NCBI GenBank assembly: GCA_030737835.1
Contig: CM060852.1
Coordinates: forward strand, 20,383,868 to 20,447,867
Source: Acorus gramineus
Lineage: Eukaryota; Streptophyta; Magnoliopsida; Acorales; Acoraceae
DNA length: 64,000 nucleotides
Reading direction: 5' to 3'
In this document: positions 47,780 to 60,136 of the stretch, one piece after another
How the letters are laid out: every line of letters starts with the position of its first letter
How positions within the stretch are numbered: position 1 is the first letter of the stretch
Position numbers and translations under genes: made by a program
The notes under the pieces: model-generated
The model's database searches: none
What the model was told of the DNA's origin: nothing
The model's input: the letters and a program-made list of their open reading frames with translations, nothing else

Positions 47780-49874
47780 GATATCAATGTAAATAATTAG
47801 ATACTAAATTACAATGGGAAACTTCTCCATCCACTTAAGTGACTTGTTCAATTTCATTTGCGTTTGATCATAAAATAAATATCTAAGTGATTCTATAAAA
47901 TTTGTGACCATATATAATATACCAGTATCATCTGCTTTTATATATATGGAGCCATGGCCCTCGAAAATTCCTCACCACCTATGCTTCTCATTTTTAAGGA
48001 CTATATGTAATATAATAGGATAAAACTATGCTGATGTTCATTCATCCTGGAATTTCTCACCTCATAATTTGTTTGGTTCACAATTTTATTCAAATTTTGA
48101 TATATAATCACCCAGTCCAAGAGAGGTTGCAATTTGAACCATTATAAATCCAATCAGGGGGCCCTAGGCAATTGGTGCCATGGGCGGGACCCAAGAAAGA
48201 GCAAGTGGGGCGGTGGTCTCCACAGGATTTATATAAAAAAAATACAATGACAATGCAATTAGCCAATAAATAACTTTGATAGCGAAATAAAATTATAGAG
48301 AACAGATACAATTATGTAACTAATAAATGGTCAAAGGGTTTTAATACTTTACATAGATATGAAAAATAAAATGATAAATATGACGTCAAATATCTTTATT
48401 GTGTTGAATAATGTTACATACAGCTTATTATTTTTCAGCTCTAATTCTAAATTACATATGTTTTGAATCTTTTAAAAATAGTATACATAGATACATACTT
48501 TTATGAAAAATGAAGCATATGTTCCAATAAATTACATTGATACATTTATAGAAAATATAAATTTTTTTTATGAATGCGTGTACCTTGTTAATGTGAGTAT
48601 ATGCTTCGATGATTTTCTATCAACACATATAGGGCTAGATTACGGCTAAAAAAAATGTGTATAATGTATTGTGTTATTAAAATTTTAGAATTCTTGTACG
48701 TATTATTTTTTTTAGCCTCTAATTTTAGTCACATATATTTTGTTAGCGTCATATGCTAACATTTTTTTTATTGAAAAATTATATGCTAATGCTAACATTT
48801 TTTTTTTATTGAAAAATCATATGCTAATGCTAACATTTTTCATTATTGAAGATCGTAATACGCTAATGAGGTATATGTCTCTTTAAAAATATTCATATTC
48901 TTTTAAAAGCATATACCTCAATACATGGAGTATAATATTTTTAAAAATTTAAAACACATGTAGACTTTAACTGGGATTGGAAAGAGTGTTGGAATTTGAC
49001 ACCAAAAATACATGAGTGGTGTAACCGCGTCATTTAACTGAGAACGTTTTGGAGGTTCATTCACAAAATATGATGTTATAAGTGCATGCTTCAATGGAAA
49101 TCAATTGCATGTTTTTTTGTAACGTTTAAGCATGGATTTAGACCACACGGTTTGATATTTAATTTAATGCATGCGTTTAGGTTTAATTATCTCCTATATA
49201 AACTATATGGTTCTCAATCTTCTCAAGATCAATCCCCATCTTATGAAATTGGAAAAGGCTGAGAATTTATTTTCCTATCTATCAATTGGAGCACCCATTT
49301 CATATGCTCTAAAATACTTCTTATCTATTGATTTTGATCAAACCTTATCTATTCCATTTCGGACATCGACAATACAAGGATTCGATTCGAGGACTCCACT
49401 TGATCGTACCACGGGGAGTCGGTGGAATCTCACAGGTCGAGCTGTATCTCGGGACGAACGAATGTGTCAATGAAACTCCGTGCGTATGGAGGACATATTC
49501 GTTTCAAGGATAGCATCTCCTATGTGTCTTTCGACCAGGCAATTCTAATCATTTCTCTCTTAATTCTATTATTTTTATATTATTGATATTTTAAAATATT
49601 GATTTCTCAAAATTATGATTCGTTGAGATACAACATTTTTCATGATTTCTGATATTAGTTCTAACAAAGATATCACACATAATATTATTCTTTATGCTAA
49701 TTTATATATTAGTGATGCCCTACTAGAAAAAAATCATGAAGCGGTGGAGCCCCACCTAGGGAGGACATATAAATGTTTTTTTAGGCCGACCGAGAGTTCA
49801 ATATGGAAGTGAAAAAGAAATAAAGCCAAGTTAGATGCACAGCAAAATTGTAGTAGCTCAAGATTTCAAGAGTT
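47780..49874. other. AT-rich spacer with a short tandem repeat
   Basis: No gene supported. At 48750-48850 three copies of a 31-37-bp unit (ATATGCTAATGCTAACATTT then TTATTGAAAAAT) lie in tandem. A less AT-rich patch at 49360-49510 has open frames but no recognised domain. Confidence 0.45.
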
Positions 49875-49882
49875 CACACAAT

Positions 49883-50666
49883 TAGGCCGGTCAAAGGGTG
49901 GGTCCGGGTCAGGTCAGGGTGGACTCGGACCCGACCTGTGATAGGACCCGGCGGGTTCGGGACCCGTTGGACCCGGGTCGGGTCCGGGTCCGACCCGACC
50001 CGGATGGTTGGGTAAAAAAAAAAAGAAAGAGAGAAGAGCTCATGTATTTGTTTGCCTTATCATTCTATTTGAAATTTTTTGTAATAAAACATTATTGTTA
50101 ATGAGACTATGTTTGAATATAATTTTATACAATTCAAAAGAAGTAAATGAATTATTAAACAACATCCAAAACAATAATCACTAACATAAAAAACATATTA
50201 ACCTAAATAATAAACATAACTAACCTAAACAACATTCAAAATATATTAACGTAAACAACATTTAAAACAATAAACACTAACATATTAACCTAAATAATAA
50301 ACATAAATCATGCAACAAACTAATTAATCATACAAATTCAAAAGCTAATAAGTTAATTGTCCAAAATAAATCGATTTATAGGCTTGTTATGATTATGATT
50401 TATGAACTTGTAGATACAAAAATAAGTTAAGTAAGAAATAAAATTATGTATCAACTAATACTAATGGTCTTATAATATATGAGCATATTTTAATAAAATA
50501 ATTGGGTCTCGGGTCCAACGGGTCGGGGCGGGGTGGACCCGGACCCGACCCGTTTGTTTGTTCAGGTTCACCGGGTCAGATCCAAATCGAATCGGGTATA
50601 TTACACGTATAATCGGGTCCAAGTTGGGTCAGATCTGGGTCTGAACCTGATCCGTTGACAGGCCTA
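49883..50666. mobile_element. Non-autonomous hAT element with GGGTCCGGGTC arrays
   Basis: The ends TAGGCCGGTCAAAGG and, inverted, TAGGCCTGTCAACGG are flanked by the perfect 8-bp repeat CACACAAT (49875-49882, 50667-50674). Subterminal blocks of about 120-150 bp at each side are packed with GGGTCCGGGTC / GACCCGACCC words around an AT-rich centre. No transposase. 784 bp. Confidence 0.92.
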
Positions 50667-50758
50667 CACACAATGAACACAGTGCAGGGGGTAGGTGTTT
50701 GAGGTGGATGGGTGAGGGTTCCTGTCACACCCAATTGCAATTAGTCACCAGACATTTA

Positions 50759-50984
50759 AGGGTGCATTTGGTTCCGCAATTACGTTGTGATTGTGATTAC
50801 AGGAAGCTGCGTTTACAATCGTACAACTAAACAGTTTTCCTATAGCAGCTTCCTGCACACAGATTTTAGGTAAATAGTACCCACGATTTTAAAAAGATGA
50901 AAAAGTGAGCTTTTTGTAGAATTAGTTTTACAATCGCAGATTCCTGCAAAATCAGTTTTACAATCACGCAATCAAACACACCGT
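50759..50984. mobile_element. Tourist-like MITE (candidate)
   Basis: The left end GGGTGCATTTGGTT is matched in inverse by AATCAAACACACCG. TTA/TAA lies at both borders (50756-50759, 50984-50987). Inside, ACAATCG / GTTTTACAATC words are arranged in inverse. About 226 bp. Confidence 0.6.
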
Positions 50985-51384
50985 TAACAAAAAAAAAAAA
51001 ATAATAATATGTACTTTTGATGCTAGTACTGTAGTTGAATGATATAATCATCTTTTTGTGGTCTGAGGAGTGACTGCATTTCAAGATTTAATTAGTGGAT
51101 CACTGCATCCATGCAAAATCTGTCAAGATCTTCTCCTATGAAAAAAATGAAAAGACTTATCATCATGAATCACGGGTCTTTGTTTATTTGGAACAAACAA
51201 ATGTATAGTACGTACTTGCCACTTGGACGGTTGAACTAAATAAACACCAAACACCCAGAGAATAAGTCTGATATAAATTGAAATTAATTAAAATAACTTC
51301 ATTATGATTATTTGAATAACTAAAATAAATGACAATTTGTATGTCAGAATTAATTAGTATAAAGTGGTATATGGATTTCATCCA

Positions 51385-51690
51385 CCCATTAGAATTAAGT
51401 TATTTCAGGTTATTCAAACTAAAAAAATATGTGGACTCACTATCAAATCAACTGTCATCACCTCTTAGAAATCAACCGTCATCTTTTTTTTATCTTTTAT
51501 AAATTTTTATCCACACTTTATTCATATTTTATCCAAACAACAAAAACTTTATTATTACGTTTCTAATAGGAATAATTCAAAACACAGCCAAACACAAAAT
51601 CATATTATCCTTATTTATACTAGAATAGTTATAAATCTCAAAATAATTATATTCTTGAACCAAACATGAGCCAAGAGTTTCACTACTCAA
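51385..51690. mobile_element. MITE of the 9599-10042 family, reverse orientation
   Basis: The reverse complement shows TTGTGTTTGGCTGTGTTTTG, AAAGTGTGGATAAAAATT, AAGAGGTGATGACAG and GTTGATTTGATAGTG, the same order as at 9599-10042. The outer ends are degraded. Confidence 0.65.
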
Positions 51691-52046
51691 TGTGGAAGGG
51701 GAACATGCACACACACATTTTCTTTTTCACCTTTTTTATGACAAACATCATATTCCAAAATTCCATTAAAAGAACAGGTTCATGCTGACTTGACAAAAAA
51801 AAATTTATGTCTCTCTTTTCCTTTTTTTGGTTGGAGATGCTTTTTCAAACTTTGTTTCCAAACACACCTTAGTATTGGTATGAATCAAAATTCACCAATT
51901 TGGTGACATTCTAATAATCCTCATGGATTTCAGTTTTAATAACTATTATGTCTCTCAATTAATAACATAATCATTTAGGGTGATTATTCTCTTTTTACGT
52001 ACTAATTACATGCATTATTGTTATTAGGGAAAATATTAAAAAAAAT

Positions 52047-55000
52047 GGGAAAATTAATTAGGGGTCCCTGACCCTATCTCCATGATAACAATAAGTCCCT
52101 GCAACATTTGACCCTAACAATAAGTCCCTAACTAACAAAACCTATTATCTTTGGGTCCCTGTGAGTAACGGACACCCAAACGGATGTTACCTATTCCTAT
52201 TATACCCTTTCATTTAAAGCCCATTTTCACTACCCTCTCTCTCCCAGAGAAAAACCCTCATCGAAGATAAACCCCTCATCAAAGACGAACACCTATTTCT
52301 GGCAGACTAGCTCTCCCCTCCGAAGATGAATGCCCTCCCCCTTCATTGGCCAAGCTCCCTCTGTCGAAGCCCTTCCTTTCCCAACCTATTCTTGGCAGAT
52401 TCGACGACCAAGGTCCCTTCGTTGACGCCGACTATCTCCCTCCCAAATCTCACCTCATTCTCCGGCAAAACCCACTTCGTCAAAGCCCTTCCTCGCCGAC
52501 TTCAAGAGCCTCTCCTCTTTCATTTCTACAAACCCCTCTTTCACTTTTGATACATGAGATTTGTTTAGAAAAACCTCTTGATAACTTCAATTTAATCATG
52601 GATGACATTTTGGGAATATCTGATAATCCTTTGTGCCTCCTCTTGAGGGGGACATAAAAAAATATTAAAAATTGCATCTCTGTATCAAAATCATAGTTTT
52701 TGTATCTCGTTTTGGTTTGGTTATCTGTTGTTGTTGTTGTTGTTGTTGAGAAAGGGTTTGGCTATGGTGATGGATGTTTTTTTTCATTGTGGATGTTCTG
52801 CTTGTAATGTAAATTGTTGTTGTTATCTGTTGTTGTTGTGGATGTTCTAATTTCTAATGTAAATCCATCACTTGGGTGTGTTTGCTTGCGAGATTTATGT
52901 TTTGTGTACGTTGATATTCTTGATATGTACACCCTTAAATCTTTTTATTTGTGATTCTAGATAGATCTCTCTTCCATAGTCATTTAGTCATTTTTTTAGG
53001 TTATCTGTGATTCCAAAGGTATTAAGTCATTTAGTCATCTCTGGATTAACATAGTAAGAGTTGAAAACATAGCAAGAGATTAACATGTCTCGGGAGGGAG
53101 TTTGGGTTCTCTCAAACCAAGGTCCTCTCTTAAAATGAAAATAGGTCTTCTTTCTTTGGGAATTGTCAATATAGAGAGAACTATATAAGATGAAATCCCG
53201 AGCATATAAAGGCATCTAATTTTATGTACCCGTCTGAAATGTTTTTGGAGGGTGGGAGGGTGAGGGAGACGATTGTGAAGAGGTGACATTTTTTCTCCAT
53301 CTTATCTTAGAGATGCATGATTATCAATTTATCATGTGACCTGTGGAATGTTTTTTTTATAGATCATGAAGAATTAACCATGCAGCTCCTTACTTTGCCT
53401 TTCCTCTTAGTTCTCATTATCCTTTTTTTTTAAATCTACTCCATATGATTGATTGTATTTTGAAAGAATTGGAAACCCACCCATGTTGTTGATGGATGAT
53501 AACAGGGCTGTGTTTCTTGAGAAATTTCACTCTAATTGCATGTGGTTGTACTTGAATAAATTGGAAGACCACATTGATGGTGGATGTTGGAATGTCATAT
53601 CTAAGTTGTTTTTGCTACTTATATGTTGCCTGGAATTTGCTTAATTCTTTTTGGCATCATCTTAATTCACATCATTCATGCTGTGAACTATTTGCATATC
53701 ATTAGGCCTCACCAGGTCATATTTTTCAAAATTAGGATATTCAACTGCTTTAAATAAATTTGATTGGATTAAAATGGGCATGATGGATATAATACTGTGA
53801 GTCTGGTGTTATATTATATAAAAACCATACTTATTAGTTATATTATATAATAGGATTGGTTCATGTACTATCAGAAATATTAACATGCTGGTGTTACTGT
53901 TGATAAATGTCTTTCTTATCATCCTTGAGAAATCTTTGGAACTATGTTAGCCTCCATAAGGATACTTGAGAAGATATTTTGTTTGACTTATTTGAGATCA
54001 AGATTGCTAGTTTTTTTTTTAATTTTCTTGCTTAATTTCAGTATTTAATTAATTTCCGAGATTAGTGGCTGAGCTTTTTGAAAGCTGGTTGCTCTAAAAC
54101 ATCACTGTTGAAGGATATTCTTGTGCATCAATCTTAAGTTGGTAGTTGTCAGCAAGAGAGCAATACTCATGGACTTATAGCTTTACAGTTAATAATAACT
54201 TGGTTATTGTTTTTATCAGTTTGTATTCCAGAGTTGAACACTTGTGCTCATTTGTGTATGTTTTTCCCATGTGCTTAGTATTTCTAGCCAAGAATAAATC
54301 ATACGAGGAAAGTGAAGTTTAAATTGTGGGAGTTGATTCAAACCTGCTGGTTTTATATGGTTATGTTTTGCTCCAGGGTATCTGTGTATCTTTGCCAATA
54401 CATTCTATTTGTCAATAATTGGATTAGTGTTTCTAGTATTGTCTAAGTTCATGTCATCTTCTCATTTTTCTAATTATGTAGTATGAGGGATTGTCCACCA
54501 CTGTTTCTAACATTTTTTTTTCACGTTGTCAGGTTGGAAAAGAATGGCTCGTCCACAGAAAATCACACCATAACGAAGTCCTCAAAACCAAAAAGTAGTA
54601 ATTTCTGATGAGGATGATCCTTTTACCTCCACCAGGAAGACTAGGGCATCATCATCTAGAGATGGAGGAAGAAATCCCACGAACACGGAGACTCATATAA
54701 ATGTTATAAATGTATCTGTTACACTGTGTACACTGTTATGCATTATATGTACACTGTTATAGATATTACAGGTTTTGCAGTATGGTATGTTATATAGTAT
54801 GTGTAAACTGATAATGCGCTACAAGCATACGTATAGATTCAAACATGCATGAATATGTTATTAATGTAATACATCAAGATCCACGGTCAAGATCAAAGGT
54901 CGGGGGAGGTCGGGGTCACGGGAGGGGGTGGGGGTCGCGGATGGTCGCAGGAGGGGGTGGGAGGCGTGGATGGGATCGCGGGAGGGGGTGGGGGCGGTTG

Positions 55001-58000
55001 GGGAGGTCGGGGGATGCAATGGGGTGCGGGAGGCACAGTGGAGGGGCTGGTGGAGGTGTTCTCACATTCAAACCTTATGTTGAGTTTTGGAAGAGAAAGA
55101 GAGATGTTGGGGAAGAAGGAGAAAACAAACTCATGTTAGGTTTAGTTGAGGGTAAAAGAGGAATAAAAACAATAGATTGGATGGAAAAAATATGGAAAAA
55201 CCTAAACAAAATACCACCACTAACTGAGGGACCTAAAAAAAACTTAAAACAGTCCAGGGACTTATTGTTATTATAGAGATAGGGTCAGGGTGTCATGCCC
55301 CAGGGCGGCCAACCCAGGGACGCGGCAAGTGTATATATATCAAATCAGAAGCCTACACAAGAGGTCAATAATATATATCATACACAGACAACTAGAATGA
55401 CACACATGCAACAAAAGGGACTGACATGATATATACACCAAATGCGGAAGCAAAAGACTGAATCTGTGAATAAACATTCTACAGACTCGATACACAATCA
55501 TACGTCCTGTGAGAGCCAATATACACAATATACAACTGAACATATACCAACACGTGCCAAGCACGGAAATACAATACATACAACTGAGATAAGGGATGCT
55601 GATAGCCTCTGGTACTCGCGGACGTAGCGCTGCTCCGCTACTGAAGAAATCCCTCGGAAAGCTCCAACTGCTGCTCCGGCTCCAGCTTAGGGTCAGTGGC
55701 AACTGGGGAAAAACATATGCGAGGGGTGAGCCGCACGCTCAGTGAACAGCACAACCCACGCAACACAGACAATATTTACCAATATTCCATTATTTTATCC
55801 AGCCATCAATACATAACAACATAAACCAGTGGTTCGTACTTCGCCGAACCACCACACCCTCACCCTCACCCATCCATGGGTGACATAGGATTTTGGGACT
55901 GATAATCATCTATTCACAAATCCAGTAGGTCGCTCATCGCCAACCCACTACACCCTCACCCTCACCCATCCATGGGTGACATAGGATTTTGGGACTGACT
56001 AGGCTGTTGGTCACCCTTGGTCCACCGATAGTCTCTCCCTCCACTCCGTAGGCCGCCTGGTCTACTCCCACATTCAGCACAGTCCGAAACCAAATCAGGA
56101 GGTGCCTACTAATGGGAGCCCTCTGTCAGGAAGGCCCTGTCTAACGCTGGGGTAGTCTCTACCGGATCCAACGAAGGGAACAGAACAGCCTATCCATACG
56201 CATATGATCCACTCGGATCCGCCAACTACATATCATCACAACTCAAATGTCATGAATTCCTCTGAATTCAACCAGGTGCATCATCAAGATGCGGGAACAT
56301 GTACAAAAATCAGTAAGGCTGGAATATCATTGGGGGAAAGAAACTCGGAAGGGCGGCGTGAGTTCCCGTTACAGGATACCCCGACAACCAAACAAGGAAC
56401 ACGGAGTACCCTAACCCGGGTCTCACCGCTGTCCTTGCAAGGCCCCTCCCCTATAATATCTACCAACTATACTAATAATTATACCAATCATACAATCATT
56501 ACATATAATATTATTGGGACTAGAACCTTGGGAGGGCAGCCCGAGGTCCCGATACAGGACATCCCGACAACCAAACAAGGAACACGGAGTACCCTAACAC
56601 GGGTCTCAGCGTTGACCTCGCAAGGCTCCTCCCTATAATATTATCCTAAGGCATGCGATCTAACAGATACCAGCATTTAATTTAATAATTAAACTAGTAG
56701 GACGCATGCATAGGCCGGGGTTTCCTAGCATGAAAACCAGGGGACATGCTGCATGGCTCATACGCATATCCTATGGGTGCAAGTCCCTAACATAAAAGCC
56801 TAGGGTAGCATGCATTCTACATTTTCATCACACAAGCATGGATTACATATTATTTGCAGGTAATATTTATCCATGTCGCCCCAGGAGAGGTCGGTATACG
56901 CCCAAGGGCGTATAACACCTCTCTACTGGGTTGGATTGTCCCACTCACCAGTATCTGGGTCGTCGCACGACCGCCCGTCGAGATCTGCAAGACAGGGTAT
57001 TATTTGGTAAGTATAAATCCACAAATATTATTAAATACATAAACCCACAATTAAACTCCCAACACTCGGGCAAACGTGCATACGACCCGCACGCACGCTA
57101 GCCCGAGCACTCCGACAACCCCCCGCACGGCCGGCCACCACCCGCACGGCCACCCGACCGTCCGGACGCGCCGCCGCGACTCAGCCCGCGCACTCCGCGC
57201 ACCGCCCGGGGCCCCGCGCGTCCACCGAGCCCAGCCGCGGCAGCCCGCACGCGCCCCGCACGCCGTGTGCACGCTCCACGCCCCGCGCGCGCCCGCGCGC
57301 ACCCCCCCAGCCTGCCGAGCGCCTCCAACCACCTCTCCCACTGCCCCGACCACCTCCAGCCACCTCCGACCACCCTCCGACGACCCCCACCGCCACCAAC
57401 CACCTCCCAAGCACAAAACCCTCCCCTAGCTACCATTTAGACAAGAAATGAGAGGGAAAAGAGCCTTACCGAGGGGAGGAGGAGGTGTCCGGTGGATCTC
57501 CACGCGCCGAAACCCTTCCCACAAGCCTTCTCACGCCCCGATCTATCACGGCCCTCGATTTGGCTCGAAACAGAGGAGAGAGAGGGGAGGTCGGGGAGGC
57601 TAGGATCGTCGGAATTCGGATTTGAAGACACCGGAGCGTAGATCGGGACCCGATCTACACTTCCCGTGCTTTGGGTTTTTGATTTTGAGGGGTGTAGGGG
57701 GCTCGAACGGAAGAAAATCGGAGGAGAGGAGAGAGAGAGAGCTAGTCGGGAAGATGATGAATAGTAAAAAAGATATTTTTGATTCCTTTTAAGTAGAGCG
57801 CGACTTAAAAACCCGGATACGCCCCGGAACTGTGAAATTTTTGCAAACGATGCCAGAATTCGATGAAATTTTCATGAGAGGTCTAAAATGGCACCAGGAC
57901 ACCAAATATGCAGTTAGATTTCCAATCGGAGTCCTCTAGCTCAGGACGATAGCTAACAGTCCAAAAATTAGCGGTTCCGACCAAAAACCCTAAAATTTTT

Positions 58001-58082
58001 TAAAACCGCCAGGACGCTCTAACGGTTACCAGCAGGCTAAAAGTGACACAAATATAACACAGGGACCCCTAATTAATTTCCC
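52047..58082. mobile_element. Mutator-like element (about 3.26 kb net), split by a solo LTR
   Basis: The left terminus GGGAAAATTAATTAGGGGTC and following words (CCCTGACCCTATCTC, ATAACAATAAGTCCCTG) reappear in inverse at the right, with the outermost part (ACCCCTAATTAATTTCCC) displaced to 58065-58082 by the LTR at 55291-58059. Inside are a CT-rich, gene-like patch at 52200-52560 and a terminal-exon-like stretch at 54540-55100. The latter encodes PQNQKVVISDEDDPF and a Gly/Arg-rich tail (RGHGRGWGSR), of the kind seen at the end of MuDR-type transposases or captured genes. No intact transposase is seen. A (GTT)n tract lies near 52725. Confidence 0.65.
55291..58059. mobile_element. Very long solo LTR (2769 bp)
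   Basis: It starts TGTCATGCCCC, ends AATATAACA, and is flanked by the perfect 5-bp repeat CAGGG at 55286-55290 and 58060-58064. No gag or pol sequence is visible in it and no second LTR is present, so it reads as a solo LTR of a large plant LTR retrotransposon (family unassigned, Gypsy-like by size only). Inside, two pairs of internal direct repeats occur (about 55850/55945 and 56365/56550), and a strongly GC-rich block lies at 57060-57430. It is younger than the Mutator-like element it splits. Confidence 0.75.
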
Positions 58083-59739
58083 AAAAATTTTTTTTCTAAG
58101 TATTAGAAAAATCCAAATCAGTCATTTTAAAAATGAAAAAAATGCAAATAACCCCTTACAGTCTGAAATCTATATAACCCCCTAAAAACATATATATAAA
58201 TCCAAATAATCCAATGAGTTAAATTGTGCCAGAGGAACATAAAACTAATTTTTCAGTATTATAACGACAAAAAAAGATTTAAAACATTTCAGGGATCTAA
58301 AAGTAATAAATAAGTGACTACAAGTACTCTAATTAATTTTTCTTTTATTGTTTATATATATTTTTAAAAAAGTACCATTGTTAGTTGCCAAGTAGGAGCC
58401 GCGCATTTCACGAGCGTGATTGGCCGTCACAAATAGAGACATAAAAAAGGGGGCGGTTATACCCATACCTTCAATTGAGTACCCCACACTGTAAAAAATT
58501 ACAAAAAAAATCAATTACTTTGATATTTTAAAAGCTGAAAGCCACCCTGTGCTATAAAAAAAAAACCGATCCAAAATCCATTTCACGCCTAGCTCTCACG
58601 TGACGGCTCTCCTTGTCACCCGATCGGCCGGCCACTTCTCCGACAACTACTTTCATCGTCCCTTCCATCCACCTTCACCGGTGATCTCTCCGACGGCCAG
58701 TGAGTTGTTTGCACTTGAAGAATGAAACCCTAAATGGGACATAATTTGTATAGATGGTTCAAATGTAATATTTTGTAGATGTGGTGTGTTGTGTAGATCT
58801 TGATAATGCAAGATATATTTTGTAAAGGTGGTTTAGTTAAATCTTACAAGTCTTAAAGAACGTTTAGCAAGTTCTGCATTTGGTTTGACTTACATTAGTC
58901 GTTCCAGATGGACCAGGGCGACCAATGACAGTCGTCCATAATGATGGTGATCGACGGTATTTGGTCGAAGTGTTCCAGCACCTTTGGTAAGTTTTGGATC
59001 TGGTTCGACTACATTTAGTCGTTTGCAATGTCCCATCTCTAACTCCTATCGTACCTCATATATGATGATTGAATTTAACCCGTAGAATCAGTTCCAGACT
59101 GTTCTAGGCCTGGTTTGCTGACTTCAACCCGTCAAATCAGTTCTGGAGAAGCTTTGCTAAGTTCTGAATCTAGTTCGACTGTCTACAGTTGTCTAAAACT
59201 TACATGTTTGACCAGAGTTTGTCGTACTTATAAGGTTATGGTCGACTGAAATCGGTCGAATGGGTTCCAGAACCGTTCCGATCCATTTGGAACCTGGTTC
59301 GACTAACTTCAGTCTTCCTAAATGGCCCAAGGCGACCTCATACCGTCGTCCATAAAATGTCAGGATCGACTGTGATTTGTCGAATGAGTTCTAGAAGCTT
59401 CACTCCTTGCTGACCGTTGTTAGACTATCTTTAGTTGTTTTCAACATCCCAATTCGACCAACGTCAGTCGTCCGGTTAGAGTGAAGATTAACTGACTTGG
59501 GTCAAATGACATCAAATCATAAACATACGTGGGAACAATCAAGATTATCAATCCAAACTAAACAAGCAAAAGAATTAGGGCTTAAGGATTACTCAGCAAG
59601 AACCCATACAAGATAACATATTTCCACTTCTCAATTCGCATATAACACTCAGAAAACTGAGAATTCATTTCATAAATAAAAAACCCACAATCCAATATGG
59701 AAAACAGAACCAACAAAAACAAAAAAAGAAAAAGAATCC
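58083..59739. other. Repeat-like spacer
   Basis: 58085-58330 resembles one arm of the 18238 foldback type (ATAACCCCCTAAAAA, ATCCAATGAGTTAAATTG) without a partner. 58560-58720 is CpG-rich and leader-like, but no reading frame follows. A degenerate repeat array follows at 58880-59480. Confidence 0.4.
58880..59480. repeat. Degenerate repeat array rich in GTCGA/TCGAC words
   Basis: The phrase set CAGTCGTCCATAA, GATCGAC.GT.ATTTGGTCGAA, GGTTCCAGAA and TGGTTCGACTA recurs several times in the same order at irregular spacing of roughly 100-200 bases. Copies are strongly diverged. No coding frame is maintained. Confidence 0.6.
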
Positions 59740-60080
59740 TTGCAACCTTTTATTTTCGGGGGTAAGGTTGCCGTCCAATTCCTTCATCGTGGCGCAGGTG
59801 TATTCCTCGCTCTCAAACTGCACAAACCCAAAGCCTTTGCTGCGCTCATCATCCTCCGTCGCAACCTTGCAGGAGACGATCATCCTGAACCTCCCGAACA
59901 TCTCCTCGAGATTCGCGCTCTCCATCGACGCAAATGGAGGCGGTCCTTGCAGACGTGGATGGAGGCGATGTCTCTAAAGGGGGGGAAGGCGGAGGCGAGG
60001 TCTGACTCTGCCACGGAGTGTAGGTCCTCCACGTAGAGGATTGGCGATCGAACATGAGCGGTCTCCGTCGTATTCGCCAT
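59740..60080 (-). pseudogene. Truncated poly(A)-binding protein (PABP) pseudogene
   Basis: From ATG 60080 the minus strand encodes MANTTETAHVRSPILYVEDL and then FRDIASIHVCKD, the start of PABP RRM1 with its RNP2 motif LYVEDL. After a frame change it continues MESANLEEMFGRF, IVSCKVATEDDERSKGFGFV and then QFESEE, the second half of a PABP RRM2 with a canonical RNP1 (KGFGFVQF). The C-terminal half of RRM1, the linker and the start of RRM2 are missing (about 80 residues by family comparison). RRM3, RRM4 and the MLLE domain are absent. The homology stops near 59742 in TPENKRLQ. Functional PABPs bind mRNA poly(A) tails. This copy cannot make one. A (CT)n tract precedes the ATG as in many plant leaders. 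Confidence 0.85.
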
Positions 60081-60092
60081 GGATTCACCACA

Positions 60093-60094
<2 letters not shown>

Positions 60095-60134
<40 letters not shown>
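60095..60134 (+). repeat. (GA)20 microsatellite
   Basis: Twenty GA dinucleotides just upstream of the PABP pseudogene start, followed by a short GT run. Confidence 0.92.

Positions 60135-60136
<2 letters not shown>

Noticed and set aside
48110-48290. Less AT-rich patch resembling a gene or primer-binding-site region
   Set aside because: Open frames are short, no domain is recognised, and no LTR or tRNA-complementary motif could be fixed.
49360-49510. Patch of higher GC that looked RNA-gene-like
   Set aside because: No rRNA, tRNA or snRNA signature could be recognised.
57051-57436. Long frames on both strands in the GC-rich block (Pro/Arg/Thr-rich or Gly/Arg-rich)
   Set aside because: Open on both strands because stop codons are AT-rich; it lies in a solo LTR and has no homology.
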